A stretch of DNA of 64,000 bases from Escarpia spicata (GCA_963995525.1 OZ023216.1:34209774-34273773), one strand, 5' to 3'; positions 1 to 12,755 are shown, counted from the first letter of the stretch. Notes: generated by a model not told the origin, from the sequence alone. Translations and numbers: made by a program.

Positions 1-787
1 TATTCCTTTCTGATTTTACTTTGATGGTAAAATGTATCTGGTTGTGATCGCTACTCCCCAGTGGCTCACATATCTTGACATTGTCAACTAATTCATTCTG
101 TGAGGACAAAACTATGTCTAACACATTCTCACCCCTGGTTGGTTCTAGCACATGTTGAGAAAGGAATGTATCTTGAACTAAAACAAAAAACTTGTGGTCC
201 TCTCTCCCCATACTCTGTAGAGATTTCCATTGTATATGCCCATGGTTAAAATCCCCCATAATAATACAGTCCCGTTTGCTTACTTCCCTTATAGCGTTTT
301 GTATTTTTTCATTCTCTTCTATGCTTATGTTTGGACTTCGATAAACTAACCCAACTGTTAACGTTGAGTTTCCTGTAACTATGTTACACCAAACAGCTTC
401 TTCGCAATCTGCTTCTCTTTCTAATTTTATTTCTTAAGCCTGAATAGATTCTTTAATATATAAAATAACTCCACCTCCCTTTCTTCCTATTCTATCTTTT
501 CTAAACATTACATATCCTGTCAGTCCCAATTCAGCATCTGATATATCGGTGGTGGTCCAGGATTCGGTTATACCTATTATATGAGGGTCAATATCTTCTA
601 CCATAATGTTTAGTTCATTTCTTTTGTTTACTATACTCCTTGCATTTAAACAAACACATTTATATCCAGCTTCAGAAGAGTTTTCCAGACTGTTATTTGT
701 TGATTTATTTGTGCTGTCTTTATCTATGCCTCCATTTTCAGGCTTTTCTGTGAGTCCCCCCTGCGAATCTAGTTTAAATAGATGCAA
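1..787 (-). pseudogene. CR1-like LINE ORF2, endonuclease part (runs off the left edge)
   Basis: Read on the minus strand, this is the N-terminal apurinic-type endonuclease/exonuclease/phosphatase domain of a non-LTR retrotransposon polyprotein. Visible signatures in order are ARSIVNK, GITES, the glycine-rich GGGV segment, GDFNH (about 241-262) and SDHN (about 41-54). The frame is open from about 787 to the window edge except for one TAA at 434-436, after which the same frame continues with good endonuclease sequence. It is therefore a recently disabled copy, or the stop is a polymorphism. The reverse transcriptase would lie left of the window. The domain nicks target DNA during target-primed reverse transcription. 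It overlaps the end of ORF1 by about 19 bases. A matching start of ORF2 is present in the right-hand copy after 63852. Confidence 0.85.
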
Positions 788-1973
788 CCTGTCCCACTGT
801 CAACAGATTGCAGCAGATTCTCTGAGAAAACTGCTGCCCCCTTTCCACTAAGATGGAGGCCATCTCTCATGTACATATCTTCCCTCCCAACAAAGTATCC
901 CCATAAATCTGTGAATCCCACCCCCTCTTCTTCACACATCTGCTCAGCTAGTGCATTGATCGCCATCCTCTTGCAGTTTCTATACGTTGCCCCCCTTCCT
1001 CCCATTACGGGCAAAATTCCTGACAAAATAACCTGTTCGACTCTCGTCTTCTTTAGCTTCCTCACTAACTGTCTATACTTCTGTACTATCGCAGTTGTTC
1101 CCTCCCTGTCTGCATTATTTGTTCCTACATGTACCAGTATAGACCCCCCTTGCCATGTCCCAATACCTTCTCTACCCTGTCAGTTACATGTTCAATCCTA
1201 GCCCCCGGTAAACAAACAACGATGTCATTCCCCTCGCTCAGTGTCTTGTCCGTCTTTCTCATAAACACCCTCTCTTTCCTCATTGCCCCCTCAATCACTG
1301 CCTTAGAATAGCTCCTTCTTCGGTTTGCATCTGTCTGGTTGTTGTCTTTCCCCCCTGCCGTCTTCTCTCCTGTCACATTCTCTTCCGATCCATTCTTTCC
1401 TGTCGCTTTTTCTCTTGTCACCTTTCCTCCTGTCAGCGTCCCTTTTATCGACTTCTCTTCTATCACATTTGCTCTCACTTCCTTTTGTCCCTTCTTCTTT
1501 CGTCCCGTCTCATTTTCCTCTTTCCTCTCCCGTTCCATCTTCCCTCCCTCCTTCTCTACAGTCACTTTCTTCCCTGTCACCTTCACGCTTGTCACGTTTT
1601 CTGTTGTCGATTTTCCAATTTCTTCCCCTCCAATCACCTTCTCTCCTCTCAATCTCCTTTCCTCAGTTTTCTTGCCACTGCTATTCTCCTTCAGTCTTGC
1701 AGTATCTTCAACTTTCTCCCTGTCGTCTCTCTCCATTCGACCTGCCTCCTTGCTAATTCCCATCTCCATTCCCTTCACAATATCTGTCAACCTAACTAAC
1801 TCCTTCTGCAAACACTCCACCTTCCAACATCCATTGCACTGAAAGGTGAATCCTTCCTCCATGGTTTCTGCCCATGACTTTCCACACCCGGACAATACAA
1901 AATCTACCCAGCTGTGGCAGTGATCGCACACCAAGTGTCGCTTTGCCTTGACTTGCCGCTTGCAAGGCGCCAT
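769..1973 (-). pseudogene. CR1-like LINE ORF1: Cys-rich N-terminus plus SGNH-esterase-like domain, frameshifted
   Basis: ORF1 of the same LINE starts at ATG 1971-1973. The N-terminus has paired Cys/His residues (CDHCHSW, CGKSW, FQCNGCW) resembling a zinc/PHD-like module. A long Lys/Glu/Thr-rich low-complexity linker follows. The C-terminal half resembles an SGNH/GDSL esterase: VGTNN fits the block III oxyanion motif and DGLHLS fits the block V catalytic Asp-His. An esterase-bearing ORF1 is known for CR1-type LINEs. The frame breaks at about 1143-1150: this copy has six Gs where the right-hand copy (63472-63478) has seven. It also lacks 15 in-frame bases near 1255 that are present on the right. 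Protein role inferred: binding LINE RNA or lipid. Confidence 0.85.
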
Positions 1974-3068
1974 ATCCCGATCAGAATTTATGTAATAACT
2001 TAACTAACTTAGTCTTTATAAAGACTGTTTCCTGTGTACTACAGCACACTTTAGGTTACAAATTTCAATTACACAGCCGACTATTTATCCTAACACGAAC
2101 GCTAACATCACCGGTAGTGACCTAATTTAAATACAATCAGTTACGTTATGTTAGGCTGCTTTATAATTTTTATTTATTTAGGTTACGCCGCCCGACTATC
2201 GCCCTTGCTTAATTTTAACAACAATGCTACCTAATCAAAATATATAGCAAGTACTGGCTTACACAGATATTATCTTATGTAAGTAGTTTGATGGTTGTTA
2301 CTTTATCTCCTATATATTCTACCAGATAATCAGGTTTGTTAAATCTTGTGTACAACTTATCGAAGGCTAAGCCGCCTAAGTGAGTTACCCTATTATCACT
2401 CACTATACTAAGGTATTCTAAAATACTTTAACTAACTAACTTTAAGCACAACTGCTACTCAATATATGTTTATTGCAACTTTATGAATGATATTAAGGCA
2501 AAAATAATACTTATCAATCAGTAATTCCACTTGTTTATCCACTTTTTTACACCACCAATTTCTACGATCTATCTCCGCCAAATATAGCCTCGACTCGTGT
2601 ACAAAATACAATCTAAAGTAAGGTTGTCTGTTCCACTACTCAGAAACAATAAGTGTTGTAATTATTAGCATGAATTTATGTATATTTTGTTTATATTATG
2701 CAATTACATTTCAAAGCTCATACAGGGAATGAGCAATGTCACATGGGCAAAAAAGTTCTCTCATAAAAAATTAACTTGATATGAATATAAAATTATTATA
2801 TTATACCAGTACATCCTAATGTTATGTACTTTTTTCTACTTAAAATAAACAATTACTATCCAAATTGTGTACATTTTAACTTGAACATAAAATATGTTTT
2901 ACCTAAAATTCATACAGCTTCAGATCAAATTGCTGAAGAGATTTTGAACTACAATTTTCGGAAGATTTATTTTCGTATAATTTTGTTTCCAAAAATTACT
3001 AAGAATACTTTAATATTAAATGGCAAATTTGTGCATATCAAAGTTCTTACTAAACAGCTTTGTCGTAA
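1974..3068. other. Non-coding AT-rich stretch with possible LINE 5' leader
   Basis: No convincing coding sequence. The first 100-200 bases beside 1973 are probably the 5' leader of the CR1-like LINE, since the element is read leftwards from here. The rest is AT-rich, with scattered short ORFs that show no family resemblance. Confidence 0.5.
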
Positions 3069-3261
3069 TACAGTCGAACCTCGCTTTACAGTCACCTCGG
3101 TAATACAGCCACCTCGCAAGTAAGGTCAACATAGGACAGTCCAAAATTATTTTTATAACAGTAAAGTATAGGAAATTAATCTTGCTAACATGGTCACCTC
3201 GTCACTCAGGTTACCTTATGCCCAGTCCCAAGGATGACCTTAATAGCAAGGTTTCGATGTA
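3069..3261. mobile_element. MITE with terminal inverted repeats and TA target (Tc1/mariner-pogo-like)
   Basis: The left end reads TACAGTCGAACCTCGCTTTA. The reverse complement of the right end reads TACATCGAAACCTTGCTATT. These form imperfect inverted repeats about 30 bp long, each beginning with TA, the usual mariner/pogo target. The element is about 193 bp and non-coding, so it would be non-autonomous. The superfamily is inferred from the TA ends and repeat style only. Confidence 0.65.
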
Positions 3262-3889
3262 GTTGTAGTTACGGCTGTAGTCACGGTTGTTATGGTCGAT
3301 CCATGGCATCCAATCCTTCACCAAATAGTCGAGCATAGCGAGGTTGTATCGACATCTTTGTTCCTCTGAGAGTCCACGTCCGTTGGGTGGTTCATGCCAA
3401 TCAGCTATATGTCATACACATTTGGCCTCAGTGTTGTAGTTGTTTTCTTCCATGAAGGATGCAACTCCATGGGACAGGAGTCGTTCTACATCCACAACTG
3501 TATATTATAAGTTTAACATGTTGTTTATTTGAAAACAATTTCCAATGTAAAGCGGTAATAAATATTTAATTAGATTCCTTTTGCCAATCAAATGACCTGT
3601 GCTTAATGCAGATATATTATACATCTGTGCAACGTTATATATGCAATATTCAGTATGGTTAACTTTATTAAAAGTAATAAATGAAAAATAATTAAAATAA
3701 TAGAACTTACATGCGAATTAATTTACATTATTGTCACATTTTGGTGTAGAAGTATCCATTCCGCAGAACTACCCTGTGGCTACAGTACAGACTAGATATG
3801 ATGACACTGACAGCTACGCAACTTCGTTTCCTTCCGTGTAGGCCTACTGTTTTTTTAATTTTTTATTGAATTGAATTTTATTCAACATA

Positions 3890-3920
<31 letters not shown>

Positions 3921-4277
3921 CAGCATAATTCCTATAATGCATACTAAATAATATAGTATATAATATATTGAAATGTTGAAAGGAAAAATGCAAGAAGTGC
4001 AATACTTATAGTTAGCATTTCCCTTTCCATAATACATGTACATAATTTAAAAGATAATTTGACGAATGAGGTACATGAAGTATAATTTAATACTCCTTAT
4101 TTTAACATAGGACTTATACATGCTAATAAGCATGTTTTACTAATTATAGACAATGCAGACTTGATGACATCAGTCATCAGACAGAAACAAGTATCTTTGA
4201 TGTAGATAAATTTGACACAAAAGGATTTGAACATGATGTATAACAAAGGAGTATTTAAAAAATATATATATATATTT
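3262..4277. other. Non-coding; probable 3' end of the next LINE near 3850-3920
   Basis: No gene seen. At 3848-3920 the plus strand has a T-rich run, TTTATTGAATTGAATTTTATT and a short (CATA)n array. Read on the minus strand this is a double AATAAA-type signal followed by an A-rich tail. It fits the 3' end of the minus-strand LINE whose coding part ends near 4278. 3262-3840 shows nothing recognisable. Confidence 0.4.
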
Positions 4278-7200
4278 TTAAGAATTCGAAGAGTACATAA
4301 TGTATTTATTGACCAATAGGAATATGTATCGTTGATGTAAGAATACTTTATACAAAATAAATATTTGAATACAATTATAGCAATAAAATGTACTATATAT
4401 TGTATTTACTGACCAGTAGTGATCTATACCTTTTCTTAAAGTGCAATTTTTGATATTTGTATTTAAACAATTCCACATATTTACACCTTTTATACTGATA
4501 CAGCTTTCAGAGTTGTTCTGCAATACTTAGATTCAAAGTTATTTTCTTGACGAGTATTGTGGGCATGAGTGGTGTTTACCACTTTAAAACGAGAAAGAAA
4601 ATTATTTGGCATTAATCTGTTATATATTTTATACATTATGACCATGGATTTTAAATCAATCAGGTCAAAAATAGTCAGTGCATTACATTTAAAGAAAGCT
4701 GGCTTTGAGTGAGCTCTATACTCCAACTGACAGCATATTCTGATTGCATGTTTCTGTAGAATATACAATGGCTGGATTCTATTTTTATAAGTGTTTCCCC
4801 ATATCTCACAACAATAGTCCATATAAGGTAGAACAAATGAACAATACAAAGTGTACAATGCAATCTCATTCAGCAACCATTTAACACGACGCATTACTGA
4901 CAGATTCTTTGCAATTTTAGTATGTACAACATTCATATGTTGAGACCATGTAAGTTTGCAGTCAATATAAACACCAAGGAATTTGATACAATTTATTTGT
5001 TCAATATTAGTGTTATCTATGGAGATATTATATTCACATGGGGCATTAGTGTGACTGAAGACCATGAAATTTTTTTTTGATCAGTTTAATGAGAGCTTGT
5101 TTACTTTAAACCATTTGTGTAGTTTGTTCATTTCACTTGACACTTTTGTATACATTTCCAACAAATCACTTCCTTCAACAACAAAACTGGTGTCATCAGC
5201 AAACAGTATGGACTTTAAGTGTGACGACACATTACATAAGTCATTAACATACATAATAAACAGAGTTGGCCCTAAAATTGACCCTTGTGGTACACCACAT
5301 GTAACAGTAGCACAACTTGAATTCACACCGTTGAAGCACACATACTGTTTCCTGTTTTCTAAATAACTACTGATCCATTGTTTGGCAACACCCCTAACAC
5401 CATAATGTTCTAGTTTATCGATAAGAATTTTGTGATCAACTGTGTCGAAGGCTTTCTTTAAATCAATAAAAACACCAATAGTAAGCTTTCCCTTATCCAT
5501 TGCATTTGTAATTTCCTCCACTAATTCCATTACTGCCATGGAAGTGGACATATTTTTTCTAAATCCATACTGACGGAAATATAAAACTTGTTTTGCATTT
5601 AGAAAATTCATTATCCTCTTGTTAAATATATTTTCCAGAATTTTAGAAAACTGATGTAGTAAAGATATAGGCCTATAGTTGGAGACAATTTGGTCATCCC
5701 TGCTTTGAATAAGGGAATCACTCGGGCAATTTTCATATCATCGGGAAACACACCTTGTTCTAGTGAGGAGTTACATATATGCTTTAACGGAGCTAGAATA
5801 TGAGGAATTATATTTTTGACTAAACACATATTAATGCCATCATAATCTTTAGACGTTTTACTTTTACAATTATACACAATATTTAATAATTCTTCATCAG
5901 TGACTGGTTTTAAAAATAATGTTTCTTCTACCCTGTCACTCAAGAAGGACACAACATTTGCATTACATTTGGGTATATTTTTAGCTAAAGTTGGCCCGAT
6001 ATTAATTTTAAAAAAATTGAAATGTTCTGCAATATTCATATTCCCTGAAATAGTTGATCCATTGTTCTTAAATCCAGATGGATAGGATGATTTTTTTGAA
6101 GATTGTTTATTCAACAATGTATTAATTATTTTCCATGTTTCTTTCATATTTTGCTTATTTTCTTCTAGTAGGTTAGAATAATACTCCTTCTCACACTGTC
6201 TCATGATAGATGTGAGTTTATTTTTATATGTTTTATATCTAACTTCAGCAGTATCACTTCTTGTTTTGAGGAAACGTTTATATACATAGTATGTTCTTTT
6301 TTTTACATGCATTTTTTAGTCCTGAAGTCATCCATGGTTTGTGCCACCTTTTATTCTTTCGAGAAATAGTTTTAGCAGGAAAACAAACATCATAAGTATT
6401 TTTGAACAATTCAATAAATGTATTATAGCTTGAATTAACATCATCATTGTTCAAAACTTCATCCCATTTCATAATTTCTAAGGTATTAATAAATGTATGT
6501 AATTGTTCTCCGTCAAATGATCTTGTTTGAAAAGACTGGTTTACAGTTTGGTGAAAGTTAGTCGTATAGTCACAAATTTGGAAGACAGGTAAGTGGTCGC
6601 TTAGATCATTTATAAGTAAGCCACTAATTGTGGACCTGTGTAGCTCAGTTGTAAATATATTGTCAATAAGTGTTGCACTATGCGTAGTTATCCTTGTAGG
6701 CCTTGTTATTAAGGGATGTAAACCATAACTATACAAATGATCAATAACATTGTTTGAAGCAGCATGATTTTCATATTGCAAGAGGTCTACATTAAAATCT
6801 CCACACAAGTATACTATTTTGTCATTGCAGTTATTAAATATGTGATCTATATTATGTTCATTCAGTAAACCTAGATCTGTATTTGGTGCACGATAAATAG
6901 ATACAACTATTATGTTTTTACCAATACTAGTAGTAATTTCTGTACAAATAACTTCTGCACAATTATCTATACACTTTGATATAGTAGGTAGGGGTTTATG
7001 CTTTAGGGACTTATTTATATACAGTGCAACTCCACCTCCTGTCCGTTGGTTTCTATTAGTCTTAAAGCAATTATAGTTTTCTAGCTGATATTCATCATTT
7101 TCATTCATCCAAGTTTCAGAAATTGCAATGACATCAAATTTGCAGTCTAACAGTGAAATACATGCTTTTAATTTGTTAAAGTTTGCAGACATGCTTCTGA

Positions 7201-7657
7201 CATTAAAGTGTATTATTGAGAAATTGGATAATCTTTGATTTTTTTGTACGATTTTGGTATTGAATTCATCCTCTGTGTAGTATACACTATCACAGTCAAC
7301 TCTATTATGGAAATTGTTGTCAGAGTCTATATCATCATTTATAGAATGTCCATTTTTCTGTGAGTAAGTAAAAGGTGCATAGTTAAGGTGTGTACATTGT
7401 TCATACAAGTCAATTATATTATCATTGAAACCTGATAAATTAAAGATTAGATCTTGATCAGTTACATCACTGAAAGGGAATATTTCATTAACACAATTAT
7501 TGCAGAACCAGTCTTCACTAGCACTAGATAAAGTAGTAAGATGTTCATTTGTCAGGTTTGCACACTTTCGATGAACCCAAAGTTTACATTGGTCACAAAA
7601 TATAGCATTCAATTTTACATTTTTAAAGCAAATGCTACAAGGGTTTTTCGAAGCCAT
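4278..7657 (-). pseudogene. Non-LTR retrotransposon ORF2 (PHD-like, endonuclease, reverse transcriptase), multiply frameshifted
   Basis: Read leftwards from ATG 7655-7657. The N-terminus is a PHD-like Cys/His module (CSICF, CDQCKLWVHRKC). Next comes an APE-type endonuclease (FNVRSM, ISETW, GGGVALYI, CGDFNVD, SDHLP). Reverse transcriptase signatures follow at 5611-5081: KKAFDTVDH, GVPQGSILGP and FADDT. The thumb/C-terminal region at 5065-4490 ends in a degenerate tail to 4278. The frame shifts near 6300, 5630, 5075 and 4500, so the copy is dead. The layout matches CR1/L2/jockey-type LINEs; the exact clade needs a tree. ORF1 lies directly upstream. Confidence 0.88.
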
Positions 7658-7711
7658 GATGAAAAGTCAAGTGTTCACCATTTCAAGGACGAGTGTTCAC
7701 CAGAGAATTTA

Positions 7712-8582
7712 CTATAAGTAGACACCTAGTCCCTCCACTTTTTCCTCGGTCCATCCTAAGGAGAATAGGTCATCTGGCGAGTCGATCTTGAAGCGTTTCT
7801 CTTCGTTGTTTGGCATTTTCTTGACACAGAAGAGCTTGCAGTCGAGTGTGTAAGCCCGCTCAATCTCGTCGTCATGTTTGAGGTTGTAGAGCAATGTAGC
7901 TCTCATCTTTGTGAGATCATCGGTAACGTACACTCTAGGTCCGGTGTCACTTCGGAGGTTTTTTTTCTTGCGCATGAAGTCTGTTTTAACAACTCTCCTC
8001 AAAAATTTCGCAATGATGGTGCGAGGCTTGCCACTGGATCGGTTTCCAGGTAGCCGATGGGCTACACTGATGTCATTCTTCGTGATAGCCACACCCGCCT
8101 TGCGTGCGAGCTTCACCACTTCGTCAGCTGTATCTTCATTTGTCTCCCGTCTCAGGCAGTCCGTTGATGCGGATATTCTCCTTTCTTGTAAATTGTTCGA
8201 GCTCGTCGAGTTTAAAACCCTGGAGTTGCGTCTGCTTCTTTATTTTCTGGCAATCTTTACTGTCACAACGGGTGCCCGACATGACGATTTCGGTGGCATT
8301 CACGACAGCCGTGACTAGTAGTGGTTCAATAGCAGTGATTACCTGAGCGATAATTCGGCCAATATCAAACGCATTTCTATCATCGTTCGTTTTCTTGTCG
8401 GTCGTCGACTCACGGGACGTTCTCACGTTTTTGAGCGATTTGCTGACGGCTTTCTCGACCAACTCTTGCACGTTTGTTTCATCTTCCTTCTTGTCATGTT
8501 CGTCAAGTTTTTCGTAACGATTTGCAGGCTTTTGAGGGTTTTTTTTGGACCCCGCACGTGAAGAACGTTCATTCGTCGCCAT
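7712..8582 (-). pseudogene. LINE ORF1p with RRM-like nucleic-acid-binding domain, one frameshift
   Basis: Starts at ATG 8580-8582 with a Lys/Asp-rich N-terminus and a predicted helical stretch. It then enters a LINE-1-type ORF1p RRM signature (ENIRINGLPE), a VAHRLPG/RTIIAKF block and a C-terminal segment around VYVTDDLTKMRA. One single-base frameshift near 8120-8135 separates the two halves. ORF1p of this type coats LINE RNA. It is followed after about 55 bases by ORF2, the usual LINE order, and both run on the minus strand. Confidence 0.8.
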
Positions 8583-10086
8583 TTTCTATTAGTAATTTTC
8601 TGTTGACCCTTTGCAAAGCAGTGTAAACAGTGTACTGTAGGCCTTGCCATACGTTCATGTTCACTGTTATGAATGACAATTACAAATTCACTCAGTGTCA
8701 ACCACGTGAAAACAGAGTCTATTACTTGCAACAATAATCATATAACAAATATTGTCCAAATATGAAACGCCGCGCTAGTTAACGTGGGCGATAAAGGGGA
8801 AATGCCTAGAATGCACTTGCCAAATTGATAACTAAAAGTTCTGGTTCTTTTTGGTTCTTTTTAAAACTTAGATTCTACAGTTTATAAAGAATGTGAGGGC
8901 GCTTAAATGGCGTTTGTATATCTAACAATAGATGAGTATTTTGCAAATTGATTTTTTTCGAAAATGTCCGTGCTCTCGCGTCACTCAAATTCAACTTACG
9001 AATATTAACTATTCAGATCCTAAAAAACATGACGGTTACACTGGTTCGCTCCCTTGGTTATCAATAAGTGAATTCGTCACCAGGTATCAATAGAAAACGA
9101 CATAAATGTATAACATGCAGCAATTGAAAAAGAGCCTAAAAAACCTACCGAGTGGGCGGAGCTGAACTTGTCAACATTTAGTGCGCATGACCAGAGCCTA
9201 CCAACCTCCTCTGAGGGTAACCAGTATATCTATCCTCAGACAGCGTCTGTACCTCAGGGACTTAAACTCATGGAGACTATAGTTTCTTGATGAGCTGCCC
9301 CACTGACACAGGTTTTTAGTGGCCAACTATACATCTCAAAATTAAATACTGCTCTCAGTACTAATCATCCCTGTGAACAACCACCTGCTCTTAGCACGGT
9401 GTTATTGTTTACCTAATACGATATCATCTTCCAAGAAATCTACAGACCAATCAGGGCTATCAAATGGTAACTGTGACTCTTTCTCTTCTATTTAACTCTG
9501 CCCTCTGTTCTAACAGATCACACCCTGTGGCAATTAAATATATATTAAGCCAGAAGTTGCTCAGGACAGAACTGGGTGGGTAACACCACTGGATACTAAT
9601 TAATCCCTCTCATTACACCCTTGGGTCAGTAATCAACCTCCCAAGGCTGCACTTGCAATGTTTATTGTCATGTATTAGGGTTTATTTAAACTTTATTTAA
9701 CTAATGACGATAACACAGGCAGTCGGCATGACATTGCGGAACTCGAACTGAAGTGTCACATGCGTAGTGGTTAGAGAGTCACGTTGAACGTTCGAGGCTG
9801 AAGTGTCATTCGTAGTAACTCAGGTAGCGCAATATATAACATTTATCAACACAAACTGACCTAAGTTAACCAGATGGCCTCTCTGCCCGGATCAACCACA
9901 CTGACCAGTTCACTGGCTGGTCAAACCTGTGTTGAAGACTGGATTATTCCCTACAACCCTAATAACAGTATCAGAGCCAACATGTGGTTATGACCACTTT
10001 GACTGGACAAATAAATGCAGCAAATTTCTGCCGGAAAGTGTTTGAATGATCACTTTATTTCAGCCAATTCTTGAAACTAAACTGTT
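8583..10086. other. Unassigned non-coding stretch (LINE 5' leader then unique or repeat DNA)
   Basis: 8583-8760 is probably the 5' leader of the minus-strand LINE. From there to 10086 I see no open frame of note and no recognisable domain. The base composition is mixed and the stretch may hold old unrecognised repeats. Confidence 0.4.
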
Positions 10087-10604
10087 GTGTGTTGTGAAAA
10101 TTGTCACAACGATATAGTACGTGCACGATTACACCGAAACATTTGCCATGTTCGGTTCTGCAATACAACAGACCTCGTGTGTTGTGTACTTGCCACAAAC
10201 AATGTTATGGAACGATTACACCGTGACATTTGTTCTGCCCGGTTCTGCAATTCAGCAGACCTCGTTTATTGTGGACCTGCCACAGACAATGTTATGGAAC
10301 GATTACACCGTGACATTTGTTCTGCCAGGTTCTGCAATTATGCAGACCTCGTTTATTGTGGACTTGCCACAAACAATGTTATGGAACGATTACACCGTGA
10401 CATTTGTTCTGCCCGGTTCTGCAATTCAGCAGACCTCGTTTATTGTGGACCTGCCACAGACAATGTTATGGAACGATTACACCGTCACGGTGTAATTGCA
10501 GAACCGGGCAGAACAAATGTCACGGTGTAATCGTTCCATAACATTGTCTGTGGCAGGTCCACAATAAACGAGGTCTGCTGAATTGCAGAACCGGGCAGAA
10601 CTGC
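10087..10604. repeat. 87-bp minisatellite, about four direct copies plus one inverted copy
   Basis: The anchor CGATTACACCGTGACAT recurs at 10126 (degenerate), 10213, 10300, 10387 and 10474, a strict 87-bp period. 87 bp is 29 codons, so all frames stay in register and long spurious ORFs appear. At about 10484-10490 the array flips through ATTACACCGT-C-ACGGTGTAAT. It then continues to about 10602 as the reverse complement of the unit, giving a foldback of over 100 bp. It abuts the LINE fragment at 10605. Confidence 0.9.
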
Positions 10605-10765
10605 AGTGGAGTGGAGTGTTGTGCAACAGGAGGATGCCAGTGAAGTTGAAGGGGGAAGATCTATAAAACAGTAGTCAGGCCAACAATGCTGTACGGGGCT
10701 GAGACCTGGGTAACAACGACAAGACAAGAAGCAAGGATAGAGATGAATGAGATGAGGATGCTGAG
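10605..10765 (+). pseudogene. RTE-like LINE reverse transcriptase C-terminal region, upstream part of a split copy
   Basis: Translates to the segment CNRRMPVKLKG, then MLYGAETW and EMNEMRML, a widespread C-terminal region of RTE-like LINE reverse transcriptases. The frame stops at the first base of the Gypsy 5' LTR. It resumes without loss right after the 3' LTR at 32784 (WMCGVTKK). The bases GAG flank both sides (10763-10765 and 32784-32786), consistent with a short target duplication. This dates the LINE as older than the Gypsy insertion. Confidence 0.85.
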
Positions 10766-10929
10766 CGCCATATTGGATAAGTATCACATTTCCGCTTCCT
10801 GTATTATTGCTTCGGTTAATTCCATACCTTGTTCCTGTTGTACGTTCTCTTGCCTCGACTTCCGCTTTGAGATAAGTCTGTTCAATAAATGTTCTCGTCG
10901 TTGTCGAGTCTTTCCCTTCTATATTGGCG
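10766..10929 (+). repeat. Gypsy 5' LTR
   Basis: Begins CGCCATATTGG and ends CTATATTGGCG, so the ends form a short inverted repeat (CGCCA/TGGCG) instead of the common TG/CA. Contains AATAAA near 10886-10891. Matches 32620-32783 over its full length with about four differences. Confidence 0.9.
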
Positions 10930-10941
10930 TGGTGGCAGCGT
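10930..10941 (+). other. Primer binding site candidate
   Basis: TGGTGGCAGCG starts directly after the 5' LTR, where a tRNA 3' end (complement of CCA) should prime minus-strand synthesis. I do not assign the tRNA. Confidence 0.55.
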
Positions 10942-11076
10942 TTTCACTACTGAAGTGGATAGATACTCGTATAGCCAAACAAACGGCACGACGAATGCGT
11001 ACTTTCCGTACGCAGTAATTAACATTGAACATTGCCGGCATTTGCATAGACGATTGAGCTACACGTCAACGCGACA

Positions 11077-12632
11077 ATGGCTCAGTCACATAGAGCTCCA
11101 AAACAGTGGTCTCTTTCAAAACACGAAACACTGACGTCATATGAGAGCTGGCGCCAAAACCTCCAATATACTCTATCATTGGACGCGAATTTCGCACCAT
11201 TCCTACTCGACCAGGCAACATGGGGAAATAAAACTAACACTTCTCCACTCAGAGGCTTACTTGACGATACCGAAGACACACCAGGCTTGGTTAGGCGAAT
11301 GGCACAACAAAAAGTCGCGCACTTAGAATTAATGCTTGGGCAGATTGGCAACTTCTGTCCGATCATATCGCGAAATACCATCGTCAAAAGCTCGACATCC
11401 GTCAATTCCATATGGCAGGCAATCAGACTTCACTTCGGGTTTCAGACAAGCGGCGCTCACTTCATAGATTTCGCCGACATAAAACTTGAATCAGACGAAA
11501 ACCACGAGGAACCGAACTGCGGAGCCGCACACTAGCCAGTCTTAAACCAGAGATCTCTCAGGCCCTGGGGTACCTACTGGACGAGATCCATTCTATGTCA
11601 GAGACAAAAATCCTGAGACAGTCAACCTACTACCAACCACGCACACGCTCTGCATGGCCCGCTCGCCCACAAAGCTACCAACGAACCCAACGAGCAAAAC
11701 AATGCCCACTCTGTAAGCAGGTTGGTAGACCGATAGTAGACCACTATCTAAGCGCTTGCAAGTACTTGCCCGAGCAAGACAGTCTGTTCATAACTAAGGC
11801 ACGCAACATGACAGGACTAAACTGCGAAGATAGCGGAGACGATGAACCACCAGTGAATGACGACTACGTCAATGACGTACAAAACGTGTCGGCGACTTGT
11901 CGCGTAAATACGAAACAGTCTCCATTCTTCAAGGCGTTCCATCGTCACCACCCAATACGTCTTACCCTCGACACTGGGGCCGAAACCAACATGATTAGAG
12001 AGACTGTGGCCAGGTCAATTGGTGCCAAAATCACCAAAAGCTCCCAGCTCGCAAGACAAGCTGATGGTGTAACCCCACTCAATGTAGTCGGAGAAACAAG
12101 GCTCGTGTTATCGCGGGATAATCTTTACCTACACCTCGATGCCCTTGTCGTTAAATACTTGGATGTCGATGTACTTGCGGGAACACCATTCATGACAATC
12201 AATGACATATCCGTTCGTCCCTCCAAAAATCAGATCAGCATTGACGAAACTGTGATACACTACGGGATGGAGAATGTCAACCGTTCCCAATATCACACGA
12301 TTCGCAGAGCGCAGGCCTACGTGTTGCGTGCGCCACCCGCGTCCACTACTGTTTGGCCAGGCGACTACATAGAACTGTCTATTCCATCAGCACTCGACGA
12401 TCTTGTAGTGGCGATCGAACCTCGTAACGATCATAAGTCAACATTGCACTACCAAGATTGGCCCCAACCTGCCATTGTCGAGGCAGTCGGGGACAAAATC
12501 CGTTTACTAAACACATGTACACATCCCTTGAAAATAGGACGCAACGAGCACTTTTGCCAAGTGCGTGGTACCACAGCATGTGACACCAACTACGTGGAAG
12601 ACATCGTAGTCAAAAACACAAGCGCACACGCA
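11077..12632 (+). pseudogene. Gypsy gag and aspartic protease region
   Basis: The gag part starts at ATG 11077 and breaks at about 11520-11535. There the conserved middle seems to be deleted: sequence jumps from the [10 protein letters not shown] block to a block matching the gag C-terminus. From 11595 the frame runs open to the Polinton junction. It contains a zinc-knuckle-like CPLC...HYLSAC (about 11701-11760) and the retropepsin active site LTLDTGAETN at about 11965-11990. The frame continues across the Polinton in phase with 29393. Gag would form the particle and the protease would mature it. Confidence 0.85.
12627..12632. other. Polinton target site duplication, left copy
   Basis: CACGCA, matching 29393-29398 exactly. 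Both copies are in the same phase of the interrupted Gypsy pol frame. Confidence 0.95.
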
Positions 12633-12755
12633 AGTAGTAAGAGAGACCATCTGAAGGGGTATCCAGGGGGGGTTCGGAGGAGGTTTTGGTTGATAATAGG
12701 GAGGTTTCGAAAGCCGCCCCCCTGAGCAAAGTGCGTAGTCACGTGACCGTATGTA
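12633..12755. repeat. Polinton left terminal inverted repeat
   Basis: 123 bp, identical to the reverse complement of 29270-29392. Contains the CACGTG-type segment GTCACGTGAC near its inner end. Beyond 12755 the two arms diverge but share short gcgcc/ctggtgg motifs. Confidence 0.95.

Noticed and set aside
1129..1842. Plus-strand Ser/Pro/Phe-rich frames
   Set aside because: Antisense to the Lys/Glu-rich linker of LINE ORF1.
10087..10530. 147- and 124-codon frames in the 87-bp repeats
   Set aside because: The period is a multiple of three, so all frames stay open; no protein resemblance.
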